From DCFW01 sp963790715 (lineage in GTDB: Bacteria > Bacteroidota > Bacteroidia > Bacteroidales > Bacteroidaceae): a stretch of 64,000 nt of DNA. Shown in pieces: positions 17,710 to 27,507 of the stretch; the stretch's first letter is position 1; every line of letters starts with the position of its first letter. The stretch covers positions 806,001-870,000 of the forward strand of contig CAWBPN010000018.1 in assembly GCA_963790715.1 (NCBI GenBank), in the 5' to 3' direction. The translations under genes were made by a program, and so were the position numbers. Under the pieces are notes generated by a model. The model did not search any database. It was given only the letters and a program-made list of their open reading frames with translations, and was not told the origin of the DNA.

Positions 17710-18486
17710 ATGCCAACAGTTATTTATCCCTCACCGATATTCGGACCTGTACATTCGCGCCGACTGGGCATCTCATTAGGTGTTAACCTATTGCCGTCGG
17801 ACGGCAAATTTTGCACCTTTGATTGCATATACTGCGAATGCGGATTTAATGCCGACCATAAACCGACACGCCCCTTGCCTACTCGCGAAGAGGTGAAAAC
17901 TGCGCTGGAAAATCAATTGGAAATTATGGTAAACGACAAACAGCTGCCGGATGTGATAACTTTTGCAGGAAACGGCGAACCCACAATGCATCCAGATTTC
18001 CTTGACATCGTAAAAGATACCGTCGCTCTGCGAAACAAACATTGCCCGAAAGCAAAGGTGGCTGTACTTAGCAACTCGACAAAGATTCACAAGCAAAGCG
18101 TGCATGACGCCTTGATGTTGGTTGACGATAATATCTTAAAGTTGGATACCGCCGATTTATCATACATAAAAACGATAAACCGCCCCACAGGCAAATACAA
18201 CTTGCAGGAAATAATTGAAGACATGAAGTCGTTCAACGGACATATCATCATACAAACGATGTTCATGAAAGGTACGTTCAAAGGAATCGACGTCGACAAC
18301 ACGGGAGATAAATATGTGCTGCCCTGGCTGAACGCCGTTAAGGAAATAAAGCCTCAACAGGTGATGATTTATACCATCGACCGCGAAACGCCCGACCATG
18401 ATTTAAAGAAGGCCTCGCATCCGAAACTTGACAGAATAGTAAACTTGCTTAAGGCTGAAGGGTTCAGTGCAACAGCTTCTTACTGA
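17710..18486 (+). CDS. Radical SAM protein of unknown substrate
   Basis: This 258-residue protein has the radical SAM cluster motif CTFDCIYC (CX3CX2C) near residue 36-43, followed by ECGF and a glycine-rich FAGNGEPTMHPDF motif for SAM binding. This compact type, starting with IFGPVHSRRLGISLGVNL, is common in Bacteroidota and archaea and is similar in layout to the catalytic part of wyosine/TYW1-like and activase-like enzymes, but the substrate is not known. It is a single gene with its own promoter, ending in a weak hairpin at 18521-18547. Confidence 0.85.
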   Translation: MPTVIYPSPIFGPVHSRRLGISLGVNLLPSDGKFCTFDCIYCECGFNADHKPTRPLPTREEVKTALENQLEIMVNDKQLPDVITFAGNGEPTMHPDFLDIVKDTVALRNKHCPKAKVAVLSNSTKIHKQSVHDALMLVDDNILKLDTADLSYIKTINRPTGKYNLQEIIEDMKSFNGHIIIQTMFMKGTFKGIDVDNTGDKYVLPWLNAVKEIKPQQVMIYTIDRETPDHDLKKASHPKLDRIVNLLKAEGFSATASY

Positions 18487-18520
18487 AAGGCTAGCACAGA
18501 GTTGAAGTCTTCAGGGTGTC

Positions 18521-18552
18521 AGTCGACAAAAGCTTTATTCGTCGGCTTTCTG
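18521..18552 (+). terminator. Weak hairpin after the radical SAM gene
   Basis: AGTCGAC (18521-18527) pairs with GTCGGCT (18541-18547) with one G-T wobble and a 13-base loop; only a short T-rich tail follows. It may terminate the plus-strand transcript. Confidence 0.4.
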
Positions 18553-18607
18553 AAACATGAAATGCTTGCGACAAATTATGTATATAGAGTGATTGGGAAG
18601 GTGATTA

Positions 18608-18639
18608 TTCCTCGAAAATCAGATGTTCTTTTCGAGGAA
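18608..18639 (-). other. Perfect 11-bp hairpin around the rdgB stop codon
   Basis: TTCCTCGAAAA (18608-18618) is perfectly complementary to 18629-18639, with a 10-base loop that contains the rdgB stop codon. No clear T-run follows on the minus strand, so it may be a terminator of unusual form or an mRNA-end stabiliser. Confidence 0.65.
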
Positions 18640-19203
18640 CTCGCATAACTTGTTTATGGCAATGGCGCGGTGACTTATCTTGTTTTTAATCTCATCGCCC
18701 ATCTCGGCAAACGTTTGATTATATCCTTCTGGAACGAAAATAGGATCATATCCGAATCCGGTATCACCTTTTTTTTCTTTTATTATTTCGCCTTTGATAA
18801 CGCCTTCAAACAAATATTCTTTGCCGTCAAGGATTAAGGCAATGACAGTTTTGAACTGAGCTTTTCTGTCTTCCTTACCATCCAACTCATGCAACAGCTT
18901 CTGCATGTTTGCCTCGCTACTCTTGTCTTCGCCCGCATACCTGGCGGAATAAACTCCGGGAGCACCATCCAATGCTTCTACTTCAAGACCGGTGTCGTCC
19001 GCAAAACAATTCATATTGTAATGGACATTCACATACTTCGCTTTCAGCTTTGCATTGCCGGGAATGGTATCGGCCGTTTCGGGAATATCCACATTGCAAT
19101 TGATATCTTTCAGCGACAGCAATTCTATCTTATCTTTGAGAATGGCTTTCACCTCGCGTAACTTATTATTATTGTTGGTGGCGAATACAAGTTTCTGTTT
19201 CAT
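18619..19203 (-). CDS. rdgB: Non-canonical purine NTP pyrophosphatase (RdgB/HAM1)
   Basis: This 194-residue enzyme removes ITP, dITP and XTP by hydrolysis to the monophosphate, keeping damaged purines out of DNA and RNA. It begins with FATNNNNKLREV (the family's substrate-binding T/SxNxxK motif), followed by FADDTGLEVEAL with the metal-binding Asp residues, GVYSARYAG, and the C-terminal TGFGYDPIF and SHRAIA motifs. Length is standard. It is the last gene of leuS-yitT-rdgB, starting 11 bases after yitT. Confidence 0.96.
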   Translation of the reverse strand: MKQKLVFATNNNNKLREVKAILKDKIELLSLKDINCNVDIPETADTIPGNAKLKAKYVNVHYNMNCFADDTGLEVEALDGAPGVYSARYAGEDKSSEANMQKLLHELDGKEDRKAQFKTVIALILDGKEYLFEGVIKGEIIKEKKGDTGFGYDPIFVPEGYNQTFAEMGDEIKNKISHRAIAINKLCEFLEKNI

Positions 19204-19214
19204 AAAATATTCTT

Positions 19215-20096
19215 TTATTTCACTTTGATATTGTCGAATCCGTTTCCGTAAACACCGATAACGTCGCTTTGCGAAACGAAAGCATTGGGGTCAATATCTT
19301 TTACCAAACGGAATATCTGTGTGCTTTGGCTTTTTTTGGCAAGTACGCATATCACGTTCATCGGTTCTTTGCTGTACCATCCCATACCGTTCAGTATGGT
19401 GACACCACGATTGCAATCGTGCGTTATGCTGTCCGCTATCTCCTGATAATGTGACGAGAAGATGATAAACTGCACCGAACGGCGCGCACTGTTCACAACC
19501 ATGTCAAGTACGTAGCTCATTACCGCCATGGTACAATAACCGAAAACTACCCGTTTCCAATCATAAAACACAAAATAACAAGATGCTATGATGAAGATGT
19601 CACAATAAAGTATCATCCGCCCGAAAGTTACGTCACGATACTTGGTAACCACAGCGGCAATGATGTCGGTTCCACCGGTACTGCCGTTGTTCACATACAC
19701 GACGCCCAGTCCGATGCCGCACAATGCTGCGCCCAATATGCAAGCCATGAAGTCCTGGTTAGGTCCCAACCATTGAGTGGTGCCGGTTATCTTCTGGAAA
19801 AACCATAGCATGAAGGTCAACATAAATACGGCGTATATCGTCTTGATACTGAATTTCGGCCCAAGAATCTTAAGGGCAAAAGTAAGCAGTACTACATTTA
19901 TGGCGAAGTAACTCCACTGAATAGGTATTCCGGTTGCATAAAATATGATAGCGGCAATACCCGTAACACCACCTGTTGTTACTTTATACGGTAATAGAAA
20001 GGTTGTCCAACCCAGTGCATAACTAACAAGGCCTAATGTTATCAACAAATAGTCCTTAAATTCACGGAGGATAATAGTCTTACCAATTTTACTCAT
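19215..20096 (-). CDS. YitT-family membrane protein (DUF161 plus C-terminal DUF2179)
   Basis: This 293-residue protein has about six membrane segments in the first 200 residues, including TTGGVTGIAAIIFYATGIPI and NNGSTGGTDIIAAVV typical of YitT/DUF161. A cytoplasmic DUF2179 domain (about 215-290, with GVTILNGMGWYSKEPMNVI) follows, related in fold to small regulatory domains. The role of the family is not established. It lies 17 bases after leuS and 11 before rdgB in one operon. Confidence 0.88.
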   Translation of the reverse strand: MSKIGKTIILREFKDYLLITLGLVSYALGWTTFLLPYKVTTGGVTGIAAIIFYATGIPIQWSYFAINVVLLTFALKILGPKFSIKTIYAVFMLTFMLWFFQKITGTTQWLGPNQDFMACILGAALCGIGLGVVYVNNGSTGGTDIIAAVVTKYRDVTFGRMILYCDIFIIASCYFVFYDWKRVVFGYCTMAVMSYVLDMVVNSARRSVQFIIFSSHYQEIADSITHDCNRGVTILNGMGWYSKEPMNVICVLAKKSQSTQIFRLVKDIDPNAFVSQSDVIGVYGNGFDNIKVK

Positions 20097-20113
20097 ATAA
20101 TATATTCTTATTT

Positions 20114-22933
20114 TCAGCCGACTACAACGTTAACAATCTTATTCGGAACAACGATAATCTTTCTGATATTCTTCCCGGAAATCCATTTCTGTGAATCGTC
20201 ATGCGCAAGTACCGTCTTTTCAATGGCTTCGCGGTCAATGTCGACAGGGAAATCAATGGAAAAACGAGCTTTGCCGTTAAACGAGATTGTGTATTTAACG
20301 TAATCTTCTTTCAGATATTCTTCATTGCACACAGGCCATTGTGCATCACAAACGGATGTAGCATGTCCCAATGCTTCCCATAACTCCTCGGCAATGTGCG
20401 GGGCAAACGGAGCAATAAGCACAACCAAGTCACTCAACACCTGCTTGTTGTTGCACTTCAAGGCTGTAAGTTCGTTTACGCAAATCATGAATGCACTGAT
20501 AGAAGTGTTGTATGAGAAACTCTCTATATCTCCGGTTACTTTCTTTATAAGTTTGTTGATACTTTTCAATTCTTCTTTCGTGGCTTCACCGTCGACGGGG
20601 ATGAACTCGTCGGCCTTGTTCCAGTATAAGAACCATAACTTGCGCAAGAAACGGTGAACACCGTCTATTCCGTTCGTATCCCACGGTTTCGATTGCTCAA
20701 CAGGTCCGAGGAACATCTCGTACATACGCAGTGTGTCGGCGCCGTATTTCTCAACAATCATATCGGGGTTAACGACGTTGAACATCGACTTGCTCATCTT
20801 TTCAACAGCCCAACCGCAGACATACTTACCGTTTTCCAATACGAACTCTGCGTTGTTATATTCAGGTCTCCAATTCTTGAAAGCCTCAACATCCAATATA
20901 TCATTCGATACGATATTTACATTAACATGTATGGGCGTAGTATCATATTTGTCTTTCAACCCGAGAGAAACAAAAGTGTTTGTATCTTTAATTCGGTAAA
21001 CGAAGTTGCTTCGTCCCTGAATCATTCCCTGGTTAACCAGTTTTTGGAACGGCTCTTCCTTAACCGAAACTCCTAAATCAAATAAGAACTTATTCCAGAA
21101 GCGCGAATATATCAAGTGCCCTGTTGCATGCTCGGTACCTCCCACGTACAAATCGACATTCTGCCAATAACGGTCAGCTTTTTCCGAAACCAATGCCTTA
21201 TTGTTATGCGGGTCCATGTAACGAAGATAGTATGCAGATGAACCTGCAAAGCCCGGCATAGTATTGAGTTCCAACGGATAACCATCTTTTGTCTTCCAGT
21301 TCTTGGCGCGTCCCAATGGAGGTTCGCCGGTTTCCGTCGGCAAATATTTGTCTATTTCAGGCAATTCAAGAGGCAGTTCGTCATCACTTAAAACATGAGG
21401 TATTCCATCTTTGTAATACACAGGGAACGGCTCGCCCCAATAACGTTGGCGACTGAAAATGGCATCGCGCAGGCGGTAGTTTATCTTTACACGTCCGAGA
21501 TTGTTCTCGGTTACGTACTTCTTTGTTGCTGCTATTGCCTCTTTCACAGTCATGCCGTTGAGATTAAGCTGTCCTTCCTTCTCTTGTCCCGGTTTGGGTG
21601 AATTCATCATTATGCCGTCCTTGGCATCAAAGCTTTCTTCGCTGACGTCGCATCCTTCAATCAACGGACGAATTTCAACATTGTTTTCTGGTTTATTCCC
21701 TCTTTTCTTAATTTCTTTAGCAAAAGCATAGTCACGACTGTCGTGCGCCGGTACGGCCATAATGGCTCCAGTGCCATATCCTGCCAATACATAATCGCTA
21801 ATCCAAATGGGAATAGCTTCATTTGTCAACGGATTTATTGCATTCGAACCTGAGAATACTCCCGTAACCTTGCGATCGGCAATACGTTCACGTTCGGTTC
21901 TTTTCTTTGTTCTTTCCAAATAAGCTTTCACGTCTGCCTGTTGTGCCGGAGTAGTCAACTTGGCAACTAACTCACTTTCAGGGGCAAGTACCATAAATGT
22001 GACACCGAAAATAGTGTCGGCACGCGTAGTGAAAATGGTAAACTTAACATCGCTGTCTTTTACTTTGAACTGCATTTCAGTACCTTCGCTACGACCAATC
22101 CAATTACGTTGCGTCTCTTTAAGCGAATCAGTCCATTCGATAGTGTCCAATCCGTCAAGCAGGCGTTGGGCGTATGCCGATATACGCAAGCACCACTGGC
22201 GCATCTTCTTTTGTACAACAGGATAACCGCCGCGCAACGAAATGCCCTCAACAACTTCATCATTGGCAAGCACCGTACCTAACTTCGAACACCAGTTAAC
22301 GACCGAATCTCCAAGATAAGCTATACGCCAATTCATCAAAGCATCGCTTTTTGCCTTCTCATCCTTAGCCTTCCATTCATCGGCAGTAAACGAGAGTTCT
22401 TCGCTGCAAGCAGCATTAATGCCTTCAGTGCCTATGGTTTCGAACTTCTTTATAAGTTTATCTATCGGTTGGGCTTTGTCCAAGTCTCTATCATAGTAAC
22501 TATTGAACATACGGATGAAAGCCCATTGTGTCCAGTGATAATACCCGGGATCACACGTACGTACTTCGCGATCCCAATCGAATGAGAATCCCATCTTATC
22601 CAATTGGCTGCGATAACGATTTATATTGTTTGTTGTTGTAATTGCAGGATGTTGTCCGGTCTGAATGGCATATTGTTCAGCGGGAAGCCCGTATGCATCA
22701 TATCCCATCGGATTAAGAACATTAAATCCTTGTAAACGTTTGTAACGGGCATAAATATCTGTAGCAATATATCCCAACGGATGCCCAACATGCAAACCCG
22801 CACCGGAGGGATAAGGAAACATATTCAGTACATAGTATTTCTTCTTTGTTTCATCTTCTACAACATGGTACGTTTTATTCTCGACCCATTTTTTTTGCCA
22901 TTTCTTTTCAATCTCGCTGAAATTATATTCCAT
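20114..22933 (-). CDS. leuS: Leucyl-tRNA synthetase
   Basis: This 939-residue class I aminoacyl-tRNA synthetase charges tRNA-Leu. It shows the HIGH-type motif in SGAGLHVGHPLGY near residue 50. The inserted CP1 editing domain contains TTRADTIFGVTFM and the AGYGTGAIMAVPAHDSRD motif. The KMSKS loop reads EKMSKSMFNVVNPD, and an anticodon-binding domain follows. Length is slightly above the E. coli enzyme (860), as usual for Bacteroidota. It heads an operon with yitT and rdgB from a -7 box at 22970-22977. Confidence 0.97.
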   Translation of the reverse strand: MEYNFSEIEKKWQKKWVENKTYHVVEDETKKKYYVLNMFPYPSGAGLHVGHPLGYIATDIYARYKRLQGFNVLNPMGYDAYGLPAEQYAIQTGQHPAITTTNNINRYRSQLDKMGFSFDWDREVRTCDPGYYHWTQWAFIRMFNSYYDRDLDKAQPIDKLIKKFETIGTEGINAACSEELSFTADEWKAKDEKAKSDALMNWRIAYLGDSVVNWCSKLGTVLANDEVVEGISLRGGYPVVQKKMRQWCLRISAYAQRLLDGLDTIEWTDSLKETQRNWIGRSEGTEMQFKVKDSDVKFTIFTTRADTIFGVTFMVLAPESELVAKLTTPAQQADVKAYLERTKKRTERERIADRKVTGVFSGSNAINPLTNEAIPIWISDYVLAGYGTGAIMAVPAHDSRDYAFAKEIKKRGNKPENNVEIRPLIEGCDVSEESFDAKDGIMMNSPKPGQEKEGQLNLNGMTVKEAIAATKKYVTENNLGRVKINYRLRDAIFSRQRYWGEPFPVYYKDGIPHVLSDDELPLELPEIDKYLPTETGEPPLGRAKNWKTKDGYPLELNTMPGFAGSSAYYLRYMDPHNNKALVSEKADRYWQNVDLYVGGTEHATGHLIYSRFWNKFLFDLGVSVKEEPFQKLVNQGMIQGRSNFVYRIKDTNTFVSLGLKDKYDTTPIHVNVNIVSNDILDVEAFKNWRPEYNNAEFVLENGKYVCGWAVEKMSKSMFNVVNPDMIVEKYGADTLRMYEMFLGPVEQSKPWDTNGIDGVHRFLRKLWFLYWNKADEFIPVDGEATKEELKSINKLIKKVTGDIESFSYNTSISAFMICVNELTALKCNNKQVLSDLVVLIAPFAPHIAEELWEALGHATSVCDAQWPVCNEEYLKEDYVKYTISFNGKARFSIDFPVDIDREAIEKTVLAHDDSQKWISGKNIRKIIVVPNKIVNVVVG

Positions 22934-22969
22934 GATGACCGTATTTTATTATCTATTTTAATTTTTTCG

Positions 22970-22977
22970 CAAATATA
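22970..22977 (-). promoter_or_regulatory. -7 promoter box for leuS
   Basis: The minus strand reads TATATTTG (TAnnTTTG) 37 bases before the leuS ATG. Confidence 0.55.
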
Positions 22978-23017
22978 GATAATATTTGGCATCTTTTCCT
23001 ATATAATAAGAAAAAAC

Positions 23018-23728
23018 CTATTGTGGAAGCTTTGTTTTCAGATACTTAAGGAATTCTTCTTTATATGCATCGGTAACATGTATAACTTCGTTTGCAATAT
23101 AAATGCAATTGTTACGGTCAACACTTCTTATTTTATCCAAAGCAACGATATATGAGCGATTTACACGCATAAAACGATCTTTAGGCAACATATTCTCAAC
23201 TGATGTCATAGTTAAATGAGTGGTAAGGTGAAGTTGCTCGCCTTCAACAGCAATACGCACGTAATCTTTCAATCCGGTAACATATTGTATCTTTGAAAAA
23301 TATATTTGCTTAAGGTTATCGTTTACTCTTATGTACATGCTGGTGCGTTCGTCTTTGGTTGCAGAACCGTCAAGCCGTTCTCGCACCTTTTCAACGGCAT
23401 TCAAAAACTTTTGATAACGAATAGGCTTCAACAAGAAATCAATAGCATTTACTTCATAACTGTCAAAAGCATATTGTTTGAAAGCTGTTGTAAATATAAT
23501 CTTTGTAGTAGCCGGCACCATACGTGAAAAGTTCAATCCGTCCAAATCGGGCATCTGTATGTCCAAAAATACTATATCAACAGATTGTTCGTCCAAAGCG
23601 GACAAGGCTTTAATCGGATCATTGTATGATGCAATTAACGCCAAATTAGATGTACGCCCTACATAGTTTTCCAACATTTTGACAGCTAAAGGCTCATCAT
23701 CTACTATCATACATGTCAGATTTTTCAT
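23018..23728 (-). CDS. LytTR-family response regulator
   Basis: This 236-residue protein has a receiver domain (about 4-120) with the acidic pocket DDEP, the phospho-acceptor Asp in VFLDIQMPDLDG and the conserved Lys in LLKPI. A LytTR DNA-binding domain (about 135-235) follows, with the typical FMRVNRSYIVALDKIRSVD. It is the transcriptional output of the histidine kinase encoded upstream; the two genes overlap by 4 bases, so translation is coupled. Targets are not visible; the outer membrane barrel gene of the same operon is a candidate. Confidence 0.95.
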   Translation of the reverse strand: MKNLTCMIVDDEPLAVKMLENYVGRTSNLALIASYNDPIKALSALDEQSVDIVFLDIQMPDLDGLNFSRMVPATTKIIFTTAFKQYAFDSYEVNAIDFLLKPIRYQKFLNAVEKVRERLDGSATKDERTSMYIRVNDNLKQIYFSKIQYVTGLKDYVRIAVEGEQLHLTTHLTMTSVENMLPKDRFMRVNRSYIVALDKIRSVDRNNCIYIANEVIHVTDAYKEEFLKYLKTKLPQ

Positions 23729-24771
23729 TCTTGCTTTGTTTTTTGATTTATGATTACTTGTGCAAAATAGACATCATTATTCTGTCTTTGTACATATTCA
23801 TACCGATTGGGATAAGCTAAATCCAATCTTCTTTTCAAATTTTCAATGCCTATGCCCGAACCGATACGATCATTATTTGTCTTTTGAAAGAAACTGTTCT
23901 CTACTGTAAATATCAATTGTTTCGGTTGTGTTTCCAATTTTATATGTACAAAAGAGTGTCTTCTGCTATTTACTCCATGTTTAAATGCATTTTCAATTAA
24001 GGATATAAAAAGTAATGGAGCAATTGTCATTGAACCGATGGTAGGTTGCATATCTACTTGTACATCAACTAAATCATTGCAACGCAACTTCATCAAATCT
24101 ATGTAATTATTCATAAACTCTATTTCTCCTTCTAAGGGAACTTCCTTATCATTCGATTCATATAACGTATAACGGAGCAAGTCACTTAATTGTCCTATAC
24201 TTTCCTGTGCCACATCGGCATCAATCTGTACAAGACTTGATATATTATTCAATGTATTAAAAAGAAAATGCGGATTTAGTTGACTTTTAAGCCATGTCAA
24301 TTCAGCTTCGGTATTCTTTTGTTTTTCCTCTTTAAGTCGCATTTGCATGTCATTCCAACGAATAGTATACCGAAAACCCGTTGCACATCCGACAACCATG
24401 ATGTTTACAAAGAAAGACATGGCGGTAACAGCCAAGTAACCTGGTCGCATATCTTTATCAATATGTAACCATCCCGGGATAAACAAACAAGAAAATACTA
24501 CTATTAATAATAAAAGATTCAAAACAAAGAACCAAACGGAATGCTTTTTAAACAGGAATTTAGGAACTAAATAATAAAAATTCAGGAAATAAAGAAATGC
24601 CATCAATGAAGTATATTTTAACGAGCCTTTGAATATACCTGAAGCCATTGAAATAGAATGTGAAGAGATATAAGCAAGACTTGCCGGGATAAACAAAATT
24701 GCTATCCACAAAGCTACTTGTATACCAACCATATACAGATTAAATCTGGAATGTTTCATATTCACTATCAT
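23725..24771 (-). CDS. LytS-type sensor histidine kinase (His_kinase family)
   Basis: This 348-residue protein has four membrane segments in the first 140 residues and no large sensory domain. A coiled-coil linker follows, then the His_kinase domain with the phospho-acceptor in LKSQLNPHFLFNTLNNISSL. The ATP-binding domain has IENAFKHGV (N box) and GSGIGIENLKRRL (G box). Such kinases pair with LytTR regulators, as here. The start could be Met1 or Met5. The gene follows the outer membrane barrel gene by 35 bases. Confidence 0.94.
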   Translation of the reverse strand: MIVNMKHSRFNLYMVGIQVALWIAILFIPASLAYISSHSISMASGIFKGSLKYTSLMAFLYFLNFYYLVPKFLFKKHSVWFFVLNLLLLIVVFSCLFIPGWLHIDKDMRPGYLAVTAMSFFVNIMVVGCATGFRYTIRWNDMQMRLKEEKQKNTEAELTWLKSQLNPHFLFNTLNNISSLVQIDADVAQESIGQLSDLLRYTLYESNDKEVPLEGEIEFMNNYIDLMKLRCNDLVDVQVDMQPTIGSMTIAPLLFISLIENAFKHGVNSRRHSFVHIKLETQPKQLIFTVENSFFQKTNNDRIGSGIGIENLKRRLDLAYPNRYEYVQRQNNDVYFAQVIINQKTKQE

Positions 24772-24806
24772 ACTTGTACTCTATTTACAAAGATGATTAT
24801 AATCTT

Positions 24807-27275
24807 TTACTTCTCAATCATATTGCCTACACTTTCAGACTTTGACTCCGTATTTTTTATATCTTCATTTGTAATGGTATGTTGAGCTTTCTTGACCATT
24901 GTTTGGCGACCGAAAGTATAACTTAAACTAAATGAAAACATACGAAGCGGAAATTTCATGTCCGAACTATTGATATAACCATTTCCTGTCGTATAAGATT
25001 TCATGTTAATAGTACTACCTGACAACGGCGTTAAGCCAAAGACACTTATGTTAAGACGGTCTTTGCAAAACGAACGGCTCAGGCTTCCCATCAAGGCATT
25101 AAAGCCTGTGCTATAGCCTTGCAAGTTGTAACTTTTGGTTGAAGACATCAGATTCAGACTCGCACGGACCTTCAATGGCAATGTTTGCTGCAACCCGCAC
25201 ATAATGCTGCTTTGCCATCCGCTATTTGAATAACCCAAGGCATCACTGCGCATGTCGTTGTAAGATACACTTCCGTTAAAGGTAAAGCGTGTTTTGGGAG
25301 TTGCATTCCAGTTAATGTATGCATTAAGTCCAGTTCGCGAGTTCTTACCTACATTGCCGTAGGTGGTGTTCAACAAGTTATTCTTATAAAAACTGTATTG
25401 TTCAATGGCATTGTTGCAAAAGCTTTGGCGTAGAGTGAGGTTTACCATCCATTTGGAAGTAAACAGATTGTAGACGGCGCTGATGTTATGGGCTTCTTCA
25501 CATTTTAAGTTCGTGTTACCGTAAGACAATGCTGTTGGGTCGGATTTATCGACATAAGGATTCAACATACTTATGCCCGGTCGGCTGATACGCAAGTTAT
25601 ACGTCAACCCGATATTACTTGATTGTCCTAAACTGTATGATATATTGGCGGAAGGCACCAAGTTGCCGTAATTAAGATTGAAATCACTGCCTATCCCTTT
25701 AATGTATTTCACGCTTTGCCATGTATGTTCATAGCGCAGACCGGCCTTTCCGCTAAGCTTGTTGGCATGCAAACTATATTCGGCATAAGCGGCAAGTATA
25801 TCATTATTATTTTTATAATTCAGGCTGGTGGAGTCGTTCATTGTATAAACGTCATTCACAATAGTATAATAATCCGACTTGGACGTGTTGCTGCGGAAAA
25901 TGTATTTTAATCCGGCATCCAACGTATTATATTTATTAAGAGGTGTGGTATAATCCAGTTGAAAAGTATGTTCCAGCGTATTGTCGCGGGCATTGGTATA
26001 ACGGTTTGTGAGGTTAAGGCTTGTGTTTACCGGTATGCTGTCAAACAAATTATATGATTTGTTATGGTCAGGCGACGTGGAAACCAAATAGGATAATGTC
26101 AGCATTCTGTCTTTACACCCGGCAAATGAACGCTGGTAATCCACGCTTCCGTTAATCGAATAGCCGTTACTTTTCGAATTGTCGGTGCTCCAGTAACCGA
26201 ATCCGCTGCCATATCCATAGCCGGTCATACTCGTATGTCCCGTAAAAACATTGTTGCTACTGTTGCCCATTAATCCGAACGAAGCGGAAATCAACCTTAA
26301 CGAATCTATCTCGTAACTCAAGCTCATATCTCCCATCTTATAATTCATCTTATAGTCACCGCTTTGGCTGTTACCGGTATACGAATTTCCGGCCGACGTT
26401 ATCTGTTCGCGCACAAATGAGGTTTTCGAATTATTTATATTTTGATGGTTTATGTTCGCATTTACCGATACCGAAAGTTTACCTTCCTGCATGCTGGCAT
26501 ATACTCCGCCGCCGACTCCTTTGTTTCCCGCCGACGCACGAACGGTGGCATTGGAACTGTTCATGTTAGGTTTAACGCCGTTCACCTTGTTCATTACCAA
26601 ATTAAGTACGCCGCCGACTCCTTCGGCATCATACTTAGCTCCGGGATTTGTTATCACTTCTATATCTTTTACCGCTGATGCCGGCATCACCTTGAACACT
26701 TGCGAAGGATTACTGCTCATCATTACATTAGGCTTGCCGTCGACATAAACCTTAAAACTGCTGCTTCCGTTAACAGTGATATTATCCTGTCCGTCAACAG
26801 TGACCATGGGAACTTTGCGCAACATATCCAGTACCGTACTTGATTTGGCATCTACATCGTTGCTTACACTATATGTCATTTTATCCACTGTCATGTTTAC
26901 CAACGGCTTTTGTGCACTGACGGTTATATTTTTCAACGTCTTTACATCATCGGTAATATATAAGGTATCGAGATTCAGAACAGAAGTATTACCAACATTC
27001 AAAACCCTGACAACATTCTTGCGCCCGACGGCGCTAATAAAAAGCAGAAATTGACCTTTACCGGTAACCGACTGCACAAACTTACCTTTTAAATCTGTAG
27101 CACCGATGGCAAGGGGTGTGGCACCAACAACTTTACCTTTGAATATTCTTACGGTAGCGTACGGTTCTCCGACATGGGTAATAGAATCAACCAAGACACC
27201 TTTCACAGTGGTTTTTTGAGCACCTGCCGACAACGTGACAACGAGTAGCACAATAAATAGAATAGCCCTTTTCAT
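24807..27275 (-). CDS. Outer membrane beta-barrel protein (TonB-dependent-receptor-like, OMP_b-brl_3 type)
   Basis: This 822-residue protein has a signal peptide (MKRAILFIVLLVVTLSAGA), a CarboxypepD_reg-like domain (about 22-110), a plug-like domain (about 120-225 with NGSSSFKVYVDGKPN and GAKYDAEGVGGVLNLV) and a long barrel of the outer-membrane-protein family 3 type. No TonB box can be assigned. A polar tail of about 30 residues follows the last barrel strand (SFSLSYTFGRQ). Such proteins may import peptides or small molecules, or act as adhesion or signal barrels. Being cotranscribed with a kinase and regulator pair suggests a sensing or self-regulated role. Confidence 0.88.
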   Translation of the reverse strand: MKRAILFIVLLVVTLSAGAQKTTVKGVLVDSITHVGEPYATVRIFKGKVVGATPLAIGATDLKGKFVQSVTGKGQFLLFISAVGRKNVVRVLNVGNTSVLNLDTLYITDDVKTLKNITVSAQKPLVNMTVDKMTYSVSNDVDAKSSTVLDMLRKVPMVTVDGQDNITVNGSSSFKVYVDGKPNVMMSSNPSQVFKVMPASAVKDIEVITNPGAKYDAEGVGGVLNLVMNKVNGVKPNMNSSNATVRASAGNKGVGGGVYASMQEGKLSVSVNANINHQNINNSKTSFVREQITSAGNSYTGNSQSGDYKMNYKMGDMSLSYEIDSLRLISASFGLMGNSSNNVFTGHTSMTGYGYGSGFGYWSTDNSKSNGYSINGSVDYQRSFAGCKDRMLTLSYLVSTSPDHNKSYNLFDSIPVNTSLNLTNRYTNARDNTLEHTFQLDYTTPLNKYNTLDAGLKYIFRSNTSKSDYYTIVNDVYTMNDSTSLNYKNNNDILAAYAEYSLHANKLSGKAGLRYEHTWQSVKYIKGIGSDFNLNYGNLVPSANISYSLGQSSNIGLTYNLRISRPGISMLNPYVDKSDPTALSYGNTNLKCEEAHNISAVYNLFTSKWMVNLTLRQSFCNNAIEQYSFYKNNLLNTTYGNVGKNSRTGLNAYINWNATPKTRFTFNGSVSYNDMRSDALGYSNSGWQSSIMCGLQQTLPLKVRASLNLMSSTKSYNLQGYSTGFNALMGSLSRSFCKDRLNISVFGLTPLSGSTINMKSYTTGNGYINSSDMKFPLRMFSFSLSYTFGRQTMVKKAQHTITNEDIKNTESKSESVGNMIEK

Positions 27276-27364
27276 TTTAAATGTTTTATTTCATTCATAC
27301 TATAGACATTATAAAAGAATTATATGTTGTTTCATACTCTTACTTTTCGATTTTATTATACTTG

Positions 27365-27372
27365 CAAAGATA
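27365..27372 (-). promoter_or_regulatory. -7 promoter box for the barrel-kinase-regulator operon
   Basis: The minus strand reads TATCTTTG (TAnnTTTG) 90 bases before the ATG at 27275, leaving a leader of about 80 bases. Confidence 0.5.
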
Positions 27373-27440
27373 GATATAATTAATCTCCATACCGTTATAT
27401 ATTTCGACGAAGTAGGCTGTTGCTTTAGACCAAATATTAT

Positions 27441-27479
27441 AAAAAGAAAACATCCCGCCAAAAAACTTCCGACAGGATG
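27441..27479 (-). terminator. Rho-independent terminator after the kdu operon
   Basis: On the minus strand CATCCTGTC pairs with GGCGGGATG (nine pairs, two of them G-T), followed by TTTTCTTTTT at 27450-27441. It lies 28 bases after the stop of the DUF4861 gene. Confidence 0.8.
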
Positions 27480-27507
27480 CCCCCCTTTAATATGCTAATG
27501 TAAATCG

